A stretch of 64,000 nt of DNA from Latrodectus hesperus (GCA_037975125.1 CM075853.1:57523591-57587590), one strand, 5' to 3'; shown: positions 1-13,067, numbered from the stretch's first letter. Numbers and translations are program-made. Notes: generated by a model from the sequence alone, not told the origin.

Positions 1-839
1 TAAATTTAGTAAAACTAATGTAAGCACAATATCGAAAAATGTGGAAAGAAATAAAGCATATTTAACTAAAATATGAACAATACAGTTTCGGGTCAGAAAC
101 ATATCAATAAATATTTGATTATGGATATTATAATTTTATGTCTTTATATATCTAATCGGACATATAAGATTATTGCATTTTATTTTTATTCAGTACTTTG
201 ATTTCGTAAATCATACAATTTTATAAAACATACATGTTAGCATAATGAATGCTAAGAGAAGAAAAATGGATTCGTTATTTCAAGTTTAAAAGTTGTGTCA
301 ATATTTCTAATATTTGCATAAACATCTTAAGCTGGTTTCCGAGATAGTTAGCATACAGCATATCTGAAGCATTGCAATCCAAATTAATTTTTAAAAATGT
401 GATGTAATAATATTATTAATATAATCAAAATTAATGAAAAAAGAAGTAAAAAAGAACACAAAAACTTTTTTATCTACGAAAATCAAATGAAAAACAAAAT
501 AAATTTCGAATCAATGCGTAATGATGAGCGAAAATATTTATTTAAAACTACATGACATATTTTTATTTATCGATTAAAAATTATATCAAAGTTGAATTAT
601 TTTATAAAACATTTTTTACAAAACATGTAAACATTAATATTTAATTATCACTGAATAAAAAAGAAAACTTTCAATTCCAACATAGGAAAAGCACATTTTT
701 CAAACATTCAAATATTGATTACACAGATTTGAGCAGTATATCTGAGAGAAAATCAGCTCATCAATTAGCTAATCTTTTGGATGGATGGCATAAATTATTC
801 CAATTAACAGTCACAAATAATCATCCCTAAACAATAATT
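1..839. other. AT-rich sequence, no gene seen
   Basis: Anonymous A+T-rich DNA. No open frame of note, no repeat array and no transposon motif visible on either strand. Confidence 0.6.
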
Positions 840-1140
840 CATTCGCCAAATTGCAGTCGTAACTTCCATCTGGACTGCCAAACAACACTCTCCTCTGCCA
901 GTTTATATAAGTTAGACCCAAATAACTCACGCGATAAACCAATTCGCAAGATTAACTTGGCTTGAAATCCTCAGTACATATCGGCTCCTAACGGGAGTTA
1001 ATTACATCCTTCTGTAGAAGGAAAATCGAGCCTCTAAAAGTGAAATTATTTACTACCAGATAGATTTTTCGTCAAGTTGATTAGGCTAAAAGCTTCATTT
1101 ATTTACACCTTGCTGGAAAATATGCTTTTAAGCACTCGTG
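840..1140. other. Less AT-rich island with TATA-like motif
   Basis: Composition is visibly more balanced than the flanks. It holds a TATATAAG motif (904-911), an Inr-like TCAGT (971-975) too far downstream (about 60 bp) for a canonical pair, and two small adjacent stem-loops: CTCC/GGAG around 986-997 and TCCTTC/GAAGGA (1007-1012 with 1017-1022). All frames are broken by stops. It could be a cis-regulatory element, a first-exon/promoter fragment or an old repeat; sequence alone does not decide. Confidence 0.3.
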
Positions 1141-1692
1141 AAAGTTATTGGTGCTAAAATAGGGTAATCACTTTGATTGTCGATATGTTCTATCGTATAT
1201 AGTTATGCATTCATGCTAGATTACATCAATGTAATGGTGAATATTTCCAAGAATAATGAACCTATTTAAATTTTGGGAAAAGATTATCTTTAAAATTAAG
1301 CAAGCAGAAAAGTAGAAAAGCAATTTACATAACTGCTATTTTATTTTGGCAAATTACACTGCTGAAATTGGGAAGCCGAACTTTAAATTCGTCATTAATA
1401 TTTATTATATAACTGTGTACTTCTTATTATGCCTATAAAACATTACTTGTTTTAAAGAAATAATTTACTATTGTTTTTTATGGAATCAAATTTTAAAAAG
1501 AAAAAAGTTTTATTTCAATCATTATAAAACTTTATATTATAAACGAAACAAAAGAAAACTGAAATCAAAAGCTAATTTTGAAAACTAATTAAATTTTCTA
1601 TTAAATAATTATACAACTTTTACCGAAAACACAGCGAGAAACTTTTAAGAAAATAGTATTATATTTATAATAAAAATAAGCTGCACATGATT

Positions 1693-1695
<3 letters not shown>
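1141..1695. other. AT-rich sequence, no gene seen
   Basis: Anonymous A+T-rich DNA leading into the first (TA)n array. Nothing recognised. Confidence 0.6.

Positions 1696-1751
<56 letters not shown>
1696..1751. repeat. (TA)n microsatellite
   Basis: Uninterrupted TA dinucleotide array of about 55 bp. Self-complementary, so able to extrude as a cruciform. First of about a dozen such arrays in the window. Confidence 0.97.
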
Positions 1752-1753
<2 letters not shown>

Positions 1754-1892
1754 CAAAATAAGTTTTCTTTAATTATAATTTTTAATTATTTTATAAAAAT
1801 TTAAAAAAAATTATTGTTTAATATATAAAATTATCACTTATAATATAATATATTTAAATTTTGAAAATTTGTGACAAGGTTAAATTTTGTGT

Positions 1893-1918
1893 ACACACAT
1901 ACATACACACACATATAT

Positions 1919-2012
<94 letters not shown>
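1893..2012. repeat. (CA)/(TA)n compound microsatellite
   Basis: Starts as an imperfect ACACACATACATACACACAC-type tract, passes through TATATAAATATAAATATA and becomes a pure (AT)n run of roughly 75 bp ending near 2006. The Ile-Tyr and Thr-His open frames over it on both strands are translations of the repeat, not proteins. Confidence 0.95.
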
Positions 2013-2013
<1 letters not shown>

Positions 2014-2014
<1 letters not shown>

Positions 2015-2020
2015 TGGGAA

Positions 2021-2060
<40 letters not shown>

Positions 2061-2067
2061 TTCCCAA
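2014..2067. repeat. Perfect palindrome with (AT)n core
   Basis: Arms TTGGGAATTC (2014-2023) and GAATTCCCAA (2058-2067) are exact reverse complements, and the 34 bp between them is pure (AT)n. The full 54 bp is therefore one perfect palindrome containing two EcoRI-type GAATTC sites. It sits directly beside the compound microsatellite at 1893-2012. Confidence 0.95.
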
Positions 2068-2081
2068 AGATTATGCACTAA

Positions 2082-5000
2082 TATCACGAAAAATATTAAC
2101 TGAATCAAAAGTAACATGAAAATTTACAGATTATTGTAGACTTTAATTTCAAATTTTGTCACTCTAGAAAACATATATTTTTTTATTTACTTCTAAATTT
2201 AGTTTCATTTAAAGAAAAAACAATTTTTCTTGTTTTAATCAACTGCCAATATTTTAAATAAAACCAGTTTGATGATTTAAATATAAATATTTTTATATGT
2301 TTTTCATTATTAAAATATTTTCTGCCAATAATGATATTGAACTTTTTCAGTAATATCAATTCTCCTTTTCTGCAGCGATACACATATTTAAATTAAATTA
2401 ATGTAAAATTAAAAAAGAGTAATTTTTATACTTCTACCCTTAGATTGATATTGTGGTGATATATGGTCTTATATGATTTAATTTGAAAAAAAAATTTAAT
2501 TTGAAAAACGTCTTTAATAACTTTTCAAAAATATCCAGTTTTACAATTCAAATAATCTGTAGTAATCATAAAAGCTCATAATATTAAATTCATAGCAAGC
2601 TGAGAGTTATATATTCTTTCAGTACTTTTTGCTCTTATAAAATATGCGTCATCAGTACAAGTGACACAATTATACCACATATCAAATAAGTGTTTCCAAA
2701 ATATCAAATATTTCCTGAAATTTAAATCTAGAATAATATATTAACATTTATTTTTTAATCATGTCATTTAGGAGATTATATTTTTTAATTTGAAAAATAA
2801 ATAAAAAAAATTTGTTTATTCATTATATTTATTTATAAAATTAGCTCAATTAATTTTTATCATTTTTATGATGAAAATGGAGTTTCACGAATGAAACACT
2901 TTTATAAAATGTTTCGTTTGCAATCGTCTTATTAAATTAAGCAAATTTTCCTACTAATTACTTCTCGCTAATTAATTAGCAAAAAAAATAACAAAAGATA
3001 CAATACTTCCTTTGTCTCATTATTTCATTGAAAAGTGTACTTAAATATTAAAAATAATTACTATTTAAAATTTCCTCTAAACACTTCTCCGGCAAGCATG
3101 AAATACCGAATATTTGAAAAATGATATAAACTTCAAACAAATTAATTGTTTAAATAATTATAAACTTTTACCAAGAAAATAGTTATTATTAAACAATTTT
3201 TTATCAAGAAATAACCACACACACACAATACGTTATTTAAAATCATTTATTAGAACTTATCTCTTTTTATGTAATTAATTCATAATTCAGAAAAATGTTT
3301 TTTTTAATTTTCACACATGAAATAATTCATGTATTACTGTTGTATACTAATCAGTTTGAAATAGCATTTCTTATATATTTATACATTTGGAAATAAGGAA
3401 AATTATTTTTTTCTTTGTAATATTTTATGCTTTGACAAGTTTTTAATCAAATTTTATCATGATTTGAACCAAAAGCAAAATAAGTAAAATAATTCTAAAT
3501 TAGCTTGGTAAATCAAATATAAAAAGTGAACTGAAAAACGTCAAATAAAAAAGGCATTTCCTTTGATTTTCTTTAATTCAAAAATATAATTACAAAATAT
3601 TTCCGTACAATTTTTGGCTATGCAAATTGCATTATTGTCAGTCTTGAAAATTTCCACTTTTATTTTAAGAAATATGAATATAAATGTATATAACATGATG
3701 TGAGGTATCAAAAAGCCAACATTGTCTCATTTTTAATTATTTTTTTAAAAAAATTATATCTGTTTGAAAATTAGAAATTAAACTTTTCAACAGATTTTAT
3801 AATTGCAAATATTTTTAAAAAAGAATAGCTATTACATCATCGCATTTATATCAAAGCCTTTCAATAAAAATGTAAGAAATTATATTTATTTTCATCAAAA
3901 ATATAAAATAAAAGTGCAATATAATAACTAACATGCAAAAATTAATAGTAGTAAATATGAAACAATATATTCATTCTACCCAATAATAACAGCAATGCAA
4001 AGTAAGAAAATTATTAGTATTAACCATGATAGTGTCATCAAATTCTGTAAATTTTTAAGACACTTTTCTGAACCTACTTTTGTGCTTTGATAGTTTGTTT
4101 TTCATCAAGAGATTACATAAAAATTTTTTTTTTTTGTAATTTACTTATTGATATCTGTAATCTCAAATTTACATATATACAGATACATGTGAATTCATTT
4201 ATAAACATTATTAATAACACATTATTAATAACACATTAAACTATTTTATCATTACCTATAATTTTAAATGAAAACTGATGGTTTTACAGCATCGGAAAAA
4301 TTAAAAATATTTACTTATTTTTAGGTAAAAAATTAATAGCAGTTTACTAGTTAGATATCTATCATGTACATTTAAACATTTTAAATAATACTCTATTGAA
4401 TAATAATAATAGAATAGTCAAGATAAATTTTTATATAATTTTTTTCTTAAATTAAAAAACTATAATAAAAAAGTTTGAAAAATGGAAGTTTTTTTATATT
4501 AAAATTTGAATGTTTTACAATTTAACTGTTTAAATCTAATATACTAATTAATCTTCTTGAAGTTCAATAATTGTTTAATAAATATTTTAGAGTATTAAAA
4601 ACTGAAAAGGGTTTTTCTTCTACATATCATATCACATTTCTATTTCATACCAGACTGAAACATGTTTAAAGATTTTAAAACTATATTTTCTTGCTTAAAT
4701 AAAGAAAATTGAAATATTCTAAATCTAACAATCATTCAATTTGCGGAGAAATAACATACTGTATAAAATTCTAAAGATTTTCAAGTTTTCCAAACTGAGA
4801 TAGAATGCATCAATAAGATTAAAATAATAATTTCAAGAAAAATTAATCTGTGAAATAAAACGAACGTTTTAAAATAACATTCTAATAATTCATTTTTGTT
4901 TAAAAGTAAAAAGTAAAAAACTTGAGCACAAACTTGAGATTTTAAGATTTTTATCGGGTATATAATTAGCAAAACTAGATTAATTAAAAAATCTTATGAA

Positions 5001-5568
5001 TTCAAAGCTTTGCTGGTAATTTTATAAACTTTTATCTTTGGTATTTTATTATTAGTTAGATAAATAATTTTAGATATTCTATCTATATCAAAAATGGGAT
5101 TAACTCACGATGCTCTTTACTCGATTTACCTATTTTTATTATTATTTGATAAATATCTAAGCTAATTAATTAAAGATATATTTTAATTTTACTGTACTGC
5201 TTATTTTGTCATTAACGAATACTGTTTCAATTGTTTACACATTCAGTAATACTTACATGTATGTTTATACACACATGTATTCAAGTAACGTTTGTAGTCA
5301 ACATTAAAAGTTCTATTTCATATTCCAAATAAATTAATCACGGAGGATTACATTACTTGAAAAAATTTTTCTAATTGGAATCTAGATAAAACCATAACAA
5401 ATACATTGTATACGTTTTCTAAATAATTAATTCCATTTAATGCTCACTTTTACTGTTTCCAAGAACTATATTATGTACACTTGTCAAATTGTAATAATTG
5501 AAATAGAGTTAATTCAAAATTTATTCAGTTAATATAACATTCAGCTATGAAATCCCTGAATTCTCTCA

Positions 5569-5569
<1 letters not shown>
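2082..5569. other. AT-rich sequence, no gene seen
   Basis: About 3.5 kb of anonymous A+T-rich DNA. The only structure noted is a 14-bp direct tandem duplication CATTATTAATAACA (4206-4219, 4220-4233) with a partial third copy. The open frames at 2183-2383 and 4781-4972 (minus) are lysine/isoleucine/phenylalanine-rich chance frames without recognisable motifs. Confidence 0.6.

Positions 5570-5661
<92 letters not shown>
5570..5661. repeat. (TA)n microsatellite
   Basis: Uninterrupted AT/TA array of about 91 bp. Confidence 0.97.
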
Positions 5662-5662
<1 letters not shown>

Positions 5663-7460
5663 CAAAATATTTTTATCCTTCAATTTTGTTTGAACTAATA
5701 ATATGAACTTATAACTATTTTCGTGCTCTTATAACTAGATAATATTTAACATTTTTGTTTTATTAGAATATGTCTTTTGTACATGAATACATAAGTTGGC
5801 TAAGAGAAAGAGAAAGAATCAATGATTTTAGACAAAATCTCATAAAAAAGAGTGATGTCTTAAAGCAATAATTCTCAGAAAAATAACATATCTTACAGAA
5901 AAATAACATAATAACATAATGTAAGATGCAGATGCTTCAAGAATTTGATATTTAAAACTGAGTAATATTTTGAAGATTCTCAAAAAACTGTCTATTTTTT
6001 AATGTTACAGATCATAGCGATATAAGGAAATCTTAAAGTTCCTAACAGCTTTGAAAAATAGTTCATTATTTATATAAATTGAATTAAATACTTCAAGTTC
6101 TGTTTGAAAAAAGCCTGATAAATTTATTTTCTGTAATAATAAGAAACATTTTACAACGCACAAAAATCACTACTAAGCTTCACTTGATATTAATGAATAT
6201 AAAAAGTCTTATAGTAATTGTAGAAAGTATAATCTCAACTCAAACTTTATCACTCGAATACAATTCTTTTAAATGTATAAACCCGAAAAATTTTTATTTT
6301 GTCTTAACTTCTTTCTTTTATCAACAATGCGCAAATATTCTAATAAATATTTTACATTCGTGTCTCAACATCAATGTAAAAGATATTCCGAATGGCATAT
6401 TTGTGCATTCCCATTTTTAATACATACATTTCGCAATCAAAACCACGACATTAATAAAAAGGATTTCCATACAGTGATGAGTCTGTTTGTCTGGCTCGCA
6501 TACCGTTGTGTATGTCTAGGTAGGGTAAATATATATGGCTGTATGTATATGGCCTGGTCTAGAACATACCACTGTAGAGAAAAATTTGAAGAATTTCCAT
6601 GAAAAACGGATGATGAAATAATAATCAAAGTTCTTTTCCCATTTGCATAAAAAATTATATTGTCTTAAAATTAATATTTATTTTTTTAACTTAGCATGCC
6701 TTATATATGTAATCTATGTTTAAATATCAAAAATTATGCTAAATTGTAAAATTAGAAAAATTAGAAAATTAGAAATAAAAATGTAAAATTAGAAATAGAA
6801 TTGTAAAACTAATATGCTGATATGCAGTTATTAGTTTTGCAATTAATTTAAAAAAATAAACATTGAATTAGGTTTGTTTTGAATTTTTAGAGCAATAATA
6901 CTAGTCTCAAAGTGGAACTTTAAAAAATGATAATTTTTTATCTCTTGCATAGGCTTTAAATCATTTACAAACAGAGTCTTAGATTGAGAAAATGATCAAA
7001 TAAAATTTTAAATAAATAACAAGCCTTCTATAATTATGTAAATAGCTATGTTGTGATAACTCGGAAATATTTAATAATCATGGAAATTATTGATTCACTT
7101 ATATTTATAAATAGTATAATCTTATACCATATCATATATTCAACATAGTTATATGTCAAGCTAAGTCAAATGGTGCAGTTACATTGGAAAAATACTTGTT
7201 GAGTTTTTATTATGGTATTCATGAAGATAATTTGACTTGTACATGTCAGTCGTTTATTAGATAGAAGTAATGAAGCAGAGAAAACTGACGGTAAATTCTA
7301 CTATGGTAATCCAAAGAGACTAGTATTGGAACGACCATTAAAAGACAAGTTCTTGATGATAAGATATACCATGTAAGAGTATCTCATTTTTATTCAACCT
7401 ATTCCTTTAGTGCTTCTAAAATTTGACTTTATTTATTTACTAAATAAAGGCCAAACATTA
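5662..7460. other. AT-rich sequence with short simple repeats, no gene seen
   Basis: Mostly anonymous. A short cluster of the degenerate word AAATTAGAAA recurs at 6742-6812. Around 6430-6610 the composition is slightly more balanced, and overlapping frames exist on both strands (plus-strand 6273-6602, 109 residues; minus-strand 6437-6628), but neither shows a recognisable domain, and a frame of this length occurs by chance in DNA of this composition. Confidence 0.5.
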
Positions 7461-7469
7461 ACGCTTAAA

Positions 7470-8257
7470 CTATTAGTTCAGGGGACCTCTAATACCTCCC
7501 AACAAAGATCTCATACTGAAAAAGTTTTTATTTTTTTATTATATATAATTATTTAAAAGGTGAAAAATCATTGGTTGATTTGAGACACACAAAACACAGT
7601 TTGAGGAATCCTCCTCTTTAATTCCGTAGAGATGGTTTTGTAAATAGTTATGTCCAGTCAGACTTCTAAATAGAGCCACCGCAAATTTCTTGGAAAACTG
7701 GGAACAGTTTTCTCCTCCCCTAGAATCTTCCATCTATTATTCCTTGCGCGTTAAATCCTACTCTATTTAAGAGTTTTTTCTAAGGGTCAGACAGGTTAAT
7801 AAACCATTAATCGTGTAAAAAGAAAGAGGATGAGTTGTACGTTGTTCTATAAAAGCTTCCTTTTAGTCAATGCATCAGCTTTTTCAATACCTATAATTCT
7901 ACAGTGGGAAGGGATCCATTGGAATGAAATTCTATGAGCCAGTGCCTTAAGTAAAGCTATCAGTTTTAACATTCTGTGACGCACAGTTTGCTCATTTAAA
8001 AGGGCTTGAAGCGCACTTATAGAATTCTATAATATGACAGCTCTTACAAAAGAGTGGCCGCGAATTAACAGTTGTTGAATAGCCACGGCAATAGCTTTGA
8101 TTTCACCATCGAAGTCAGTAGTAAAAGATCCAATTGGTAAGAAAAAATTAAAAAGCCCACTAAGAATACCTTTTCTAGCAACATTATCAGTGAAAATGAA
8201 CAACCATTCATTTTCAGGATATAGACCCTCAATTGCCTCAATTGAAAAAATTTTCAT
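7470..8257 (-). pseudogene. Decayed non-LTR retrotransposon, RNase H and C-terminal part
   Basis: Minus-strand remnant of a non-LTR retrotransposon pol that carried RNase H. The plus strand shows nothing comparable. From 8257 downward one frame reads an RNase H domain: IFTDN (first catalytic Asp, codon 8188-8186), FDGEIKAI (catalytic Glu), an in-frame TAG (8029-8027), then NSISALQALL where the third acidic residue (normally Asp in DSxSAL) is Asn, and FQWIPSH followed by IEKADALTK (last Asp). Around 7845 the frame breaks. The C-terminal part resumes in another frame (7733-7539) with FRSLTGHNYLQNHL and a CVLC...H remnant of the usual C-terminal zinc knuckle whose last Cys is lost. At least one stop and one frameshift make it dead. 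The upstream RT and endonuclease are not recognised. RNase H plus a C-terminal knuckle is typical of I/R1-type elements; the exact clade is unassigned. Confidence 0.85.
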
Positions 8258-8497
8258 TGTGAATCACTCATTTTGTTTTTAACAACTTTTTGTATAAGAT
8301 GAAGATTCATATTAAATTCAAAAAGTCCAAGGAATCAGAGGGAGGAGGTAAAAGTAGATCCTTACAGCTCATATTCCAAACATCAAACTCTAAAATTAAG
8401 ACTAAAAAGAAAAATTCAAACAACAAAATGTCACCGATCAACTCAACACAGTTTTAGTCGGAATTAATTTTATATCAAAATTGAATTTCTTGAAAAA

Positions 8498-8808
8498 TTT
8501 TCAAGAAAACCCAAATTCATAAATGTAAAATATCTTATACTTTACTTAAAGGTCACACAAAAGTAGCTGATAATGCTTTTTTTACTTATTCCATTTACTT
8601 ACTGGATATTTTATCGAACATTATTGGAAAGAATCAGTTCGGTATATTTTTGATGAATATTTGGAAAACAATTTCAGATAGAAGATACAGAACTTTGTTC
8701 GCTATAAATGCCATAGCAACGCTTACTTTTCTGGAACCTAGAGCTGATTATTATATCCGTACCTTTAACTGTGTGCCTAAGCTTCGACATCTTCTCTGGT
8801 TCTACTGA
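8498..8808 (+). other. Unrecognised 103-codon open frame
   Basis: An uninterrupted plus-strand frame runs from just after a TGA (8495-8497) to a TGA ending at 8808. There is no ATG near the left end; the first Met codon is at 8653. The second half is less AT-rich and less low-complexity than typical chance frames here, containing DRRYRTLFAINA, FLEPRADYYIRTF and VPKLRHLLW. I do not recognise the family. It lies just upstream, in the antisense direction, of the minus-strand RNase H remnant, so it might be a fortuitous antisense reading of further decayed retroelement. A degenerate exon or a fragment of another mobile element is also possible. No clear splice sites or promoter support a live gene. 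Confidence 0.25.
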
Positions 8809-8912
8809 GACAGCTGCTTTCAATCAAGACTTGAAATAAATGCTCTTCACAGTTACCTTACAGATTTTCATTAAAAATTTGCCTATCAGCAAATAAATGC
8901 AAAAACACTTAC

Positions 8913-8966
8913 TGCAAAAATTGGATATCAACAAATTATTTATTTTGTTGATATCCAATTTTTGCA
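8913..8966. repeat. Perfect 23-bp-arm hairpin
   Basis: Left arm 8913-8935 (TGCAAAAATTGGATATCAAC plus AAA) and right arm 8944-8966 are exact reverse complements around an 8-bp loop, TTATTTAT. A 23-bp perfect arm is far beyond what the local AT bias gives by chance. It lies about 105 bp beyond the end of the 8498-8808 open frame. Confidence 0.95.
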
Positions 8967-11895
8967 ACAAATTCTATTTCATGCAGTACAGGTTCTTGAA
9001 TTTATTATTAACTACTAAGTAAGAGATCCAATTATCAGCAATAAGAGTTCATACAAAACGTTAAATTAGCCATGAAAATCGTGATAAAAGATTTTACCCA
9101 ATACAAGCAATTCAATATAAAATCAAAATTTTGTTTCTGAATTGTTTTATATCAGCAGATATCGGATTAATATTTTGAAAACATTTTTATGTATATCTTG
9201 CATGAAAATTAAAATAAAATAAAGACATGAAATCGGAAAGAGTTCTTGATTCACTTTACAAAGGATATTTCAGTAAAATTATTGATTATAAACTGGTCCA
9301 ATGTGTGCTTAAATCAAATTATTTATCAACCATAAAATATTTAACAAATTTCTCACAGATTTTACAAAAATGTAAGTTTCCATCATTAAGAATATTCTAA
9401 CATATAAAACTAATTAAACCATCTACATTTCAATAATAATATATTTTGTATTTTAACACTCAATAAAAAATTTATAATACTCTTAAAAATAATTTTAAAC
9501 GTTCAATAAAATTGATGCTAAAGTTAAACGCATTTTATGTTGTAAACTTTTTAAATTTAAATTATGCAGCTGATATAAATATTCAAAATTATGACATTTT
9601 AGCTAATTACCGCTAATCCATAAAATCGCATCTGCTGAACTCAGCGGTTTATTTTAGAACACTTTCCATAAATTCAATAAAACATAATCAATACAGTTCA
9701 AATAGCTTTAGTTAGCATTTTTGACTAATGGTGGCAACTTCCGAAAGAATATTTCCGGAAATCATACTTTCCTTACGTGAGAGAGCAGGATTTTTTCTCA
9801 TTATCGAATATTGTGAAGTAAAACATAAAACACTCGACGAAGAATACATAAAAAAAAGTATTGGAATAGCAGAGCCATGATCTAACTTCTATAAATAGGA
9901 AATGTTAAGTGAAAATCAATACTTTTAGCTTTCCAGAACGTTTTAAACCAAACAATGTTTTCTATAAATGTTGCATAGAATTAAATTTCTATTTATCTTA
10001 CAAAAATGATAATATGCGATTGAGACATACTCACAAAAAAGTAAAATTATTACATCGTAATATAAAATATAAATATAAAAAGTATAGTAAAATAAATAAA
10101 ATATAAAATGTGTAAGGAATATAACGATGGCAATAATAAAGTATAAAATTATAAGTAATAAACAAAGTAAAAATTAATTTTACAGAATATTTTTGATTAG
10201 AAATATATTTTTATTCCCTATATATATATAATCCTTATTATTTTCTGCTTTATGTACATAACGTTTGCTTTAATTTTTTATTATAAAATTTAATGTGTTT
10301 AATTGTATTCAAAACACAAACAAATTAATATTTGAAAACAATTTTTTATAAATAATAGGAAAATAACTATAAAGATACCTCACATCAACGTAAGTTGTTC
10401 TCATTCGATAACTTTTTTCTCAAGTTACGCAGGAATTAATTCATTAGAATAATTTTTTATATCCTATATTAAGTAAATACAAAATTATCGCATAATATGC
10501 AGAAAAATTCAAACAGGTTTCATTTTCCCAATTTTTAATTTTGGCTAAACACGAAATCAAATTGTATATTTGGATTCAATACGGTTTTCAATCAATATAT
10601 AATTCACGTAAACCTTGCTTCCAGACCTGTTTATTGCCTAAATTTTGAAGAATCTGGAAACAGAGCTTACTTCTAGATTCGGCTAAATGAAGTCTATAAA
10701 TGACAATGTCTTTAAAGGTGCGCTGTACTTTCAGCTATGCCACTAAATTTATATATTATTAACATTATCTTACATTATTCACATCAAAATTTTGTAAAAT
10801 ATCCTATTAAAATAAAATTATGAAACATCTTATAAATAAAATAAAATAAGATATTAAAATACCTTATTAAATTAAAATTAAAATTAAATTATTATTAAAA
10901 TATAAATAAAATTATTAATCTTTTAAAATCAATGCACTATTAACATATTTTAAACTATTATTTTTTATTGAATTTTAGAATTAATATTTTGTTCCATGAA
11001 ATTATTCAAATTCAATAATAACTAATTTACAACCTTAATGTACTATAAGCCACCGTCATTTATAAGAACTTAAAAATTTTAAACAAAAAATATGATCAAG
11101 TAAAAATAAATATAAAATATACCATCATACTTCAAAGCCTTTAATATTTATTCCATTTTTTAATTATCTACTTTAAAAAACACATGCTTATAGAAGAAGA
11201 AAATTAATTTTCGGAAAAGCTGTATTCTGTTACTTTACTCTTAAAATTCCGTTCCTTAACATTTCAAAGTTGGATAAGAAATGCTTTAAAATGACAATAC
11301 TCAGACCCAAATTCAATTACATAAGATTTAAAGTATATGAGGGGATTAAGTTTATATTAATAAGAATTAAGATATATTCATCAAAAGAATGAGCATTGAT
11401 TATATATTTTCATTCGCAATTTCAATATTATCAACGGTATAACCACTATCAATGATTTCTAGTAATGACTCATATTTTATAGGCTGCAGGTTCATGTAAA
11501 AATTTTTTTTCTTTTTTATTGGTAACGTCTTCAACTATGTATTTAGTCATTTTGATAAAATAAATTAATTTCAGCATTAAAATAAAGGATTACTCCAGAA
11601 AGTGATGGTCAATTAAATATTGAGAGATTCAAAAAAACTTCTTAAAATTACAAAATTATCAAATAATAGTTTCTATAATACGTTTTCATAAATCACATTT
11701 AAGTTTTAAAATCATAATAACAAAAACTATTTTTTATTTTAATAAAATATTTATTTTACCAATAAGGAATTAAAATTTTCCTTTCTCTCACTCTCAAGTT
11801 CTCCAGCATCAATTCCTTTTAATTCCATTTGCAAAAAAAATTTAATTTTTAAATATTCTTCTTAGTGGTATAAATGTTTAAGTTTAATTTTCGAA

Positions 11896-11896
<1 letters not shown>
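8967..11896. other. AT-rich sequence, no gene seen
   Basis: Anonymous A+T-rich DNA. Two short stretches are a little less AT-rich: about 9720-9860, with a repeated TTCCGAAAGAATATTTCCGGAA-type motif, and about 10600-10740. Neither contains a recognisable domain. The basic frame at 9909-10106 is lysine/tyrosine-rich and looks like chance. Confidence 0.55.

Positions 11897-11988
<92 letters not shown>
11897..11988. repeat. (TA)n microsatellite
   Basis: Uninterrupted TA array of about 91 bp. The poly(Ile-Tyr) frame through it (11874-12083) is not a protein. Confidence 0.97.
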
Positions 11989-11991
<3 letters not shown>

Positions 11992-13067
11992 CCTGGAATA
12001 GTCTTTCCCTCTTTCCTTCAGTATTCTTTCCTATTCCATTACATGTATTTGGTCAATGCAAATATATAATCCCCTATTTCTGAAATATTTCCTTTAACAT
12101 TTATTGGTATGGATGATAAAATTTAAATAATATTAAGTAAAATTCAATCGAGTCTGATTTACAAAACAGTTAATTAAAGTATTTTGGACAGAAAATAAGC
12201 ATTTTTATTTTGTGTTCATTGCATTTTTGGGTAATTAAATCAAGGATTTAATTCCATTCGAAGCTAATGAATCCTTATTTTTCAGATTTCAATTGAATCA
12301 ATTGCATATTTCTTTTTGTCAATACACATTAATCAGCTTTCTTTATTTTCAATATTTTATTTCTTTTATTGTCGAAACGAAAGATAACTTGAATTTCAAA
12401 AATAGTTAGAAACTACCATGTTTGTTTTAGATGAAAGGAAACTTACTTTGTATTTATTAGAGTTTCTATACTACTGAAACGCAATTATTTCATTTGTTTT
12501 GCTTACGAAATGTAAAAATAGTTATAGTGATGAATATAAAAATTTCAAACTAAGCAATTTATAATTTATTCATCATAAGGGCATTTGCTTTTACCTCATC
12601 ACAAGTTTTAAATCATATATTTGCACTGTAGTTGTAATCTTTTATAGATTATGATGGAAAATAAATACTTTTAACAGCATTTTATAGAAAACAATTTTTT
12701 AATTCATCATAAATGTTAGATATATAAGAAACATTTTGATTTTATGAAAACTGTTGAACTATGAATACAAATGTTTTGTTAAAATTTTATTATTATTAAG
12801 AAGAGAAATTTAATTCACAATAAAATTCCTGAAAAATTTGACTTTCCCTAATATATTCTCATTCATTATGATTATGCAATTTAATGTCGTGATGTAATGT
12901 TCTTTAATTCTTTATGATATAAAAGATTTTAAATATGTTAAGAATATTTTACAATATTTTAGTTTTACTCAGTAAGACTATCATAATAACATAATTATTT
13001 GAAATATTATTTGAAAATATTTGATGATACTATCATCCTACTAATATCATAATTATGAAAAACAATC
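11989..13067. other. AT-rich sequence, no gene seen
   Basis: Anonymous A+T-rich DNA between a (TA)n array and the 13-kb transposon nest. Nothing recognised. Confidence 0.55.

Noticed and set aside
6273..6602. 109-residue plus-strand frame in slightly balanced sequence
   Set aside because: Cys/Tyr-rich end looked protein-like, but no family motif and an equally open antisense frame; not supportable as a gene.
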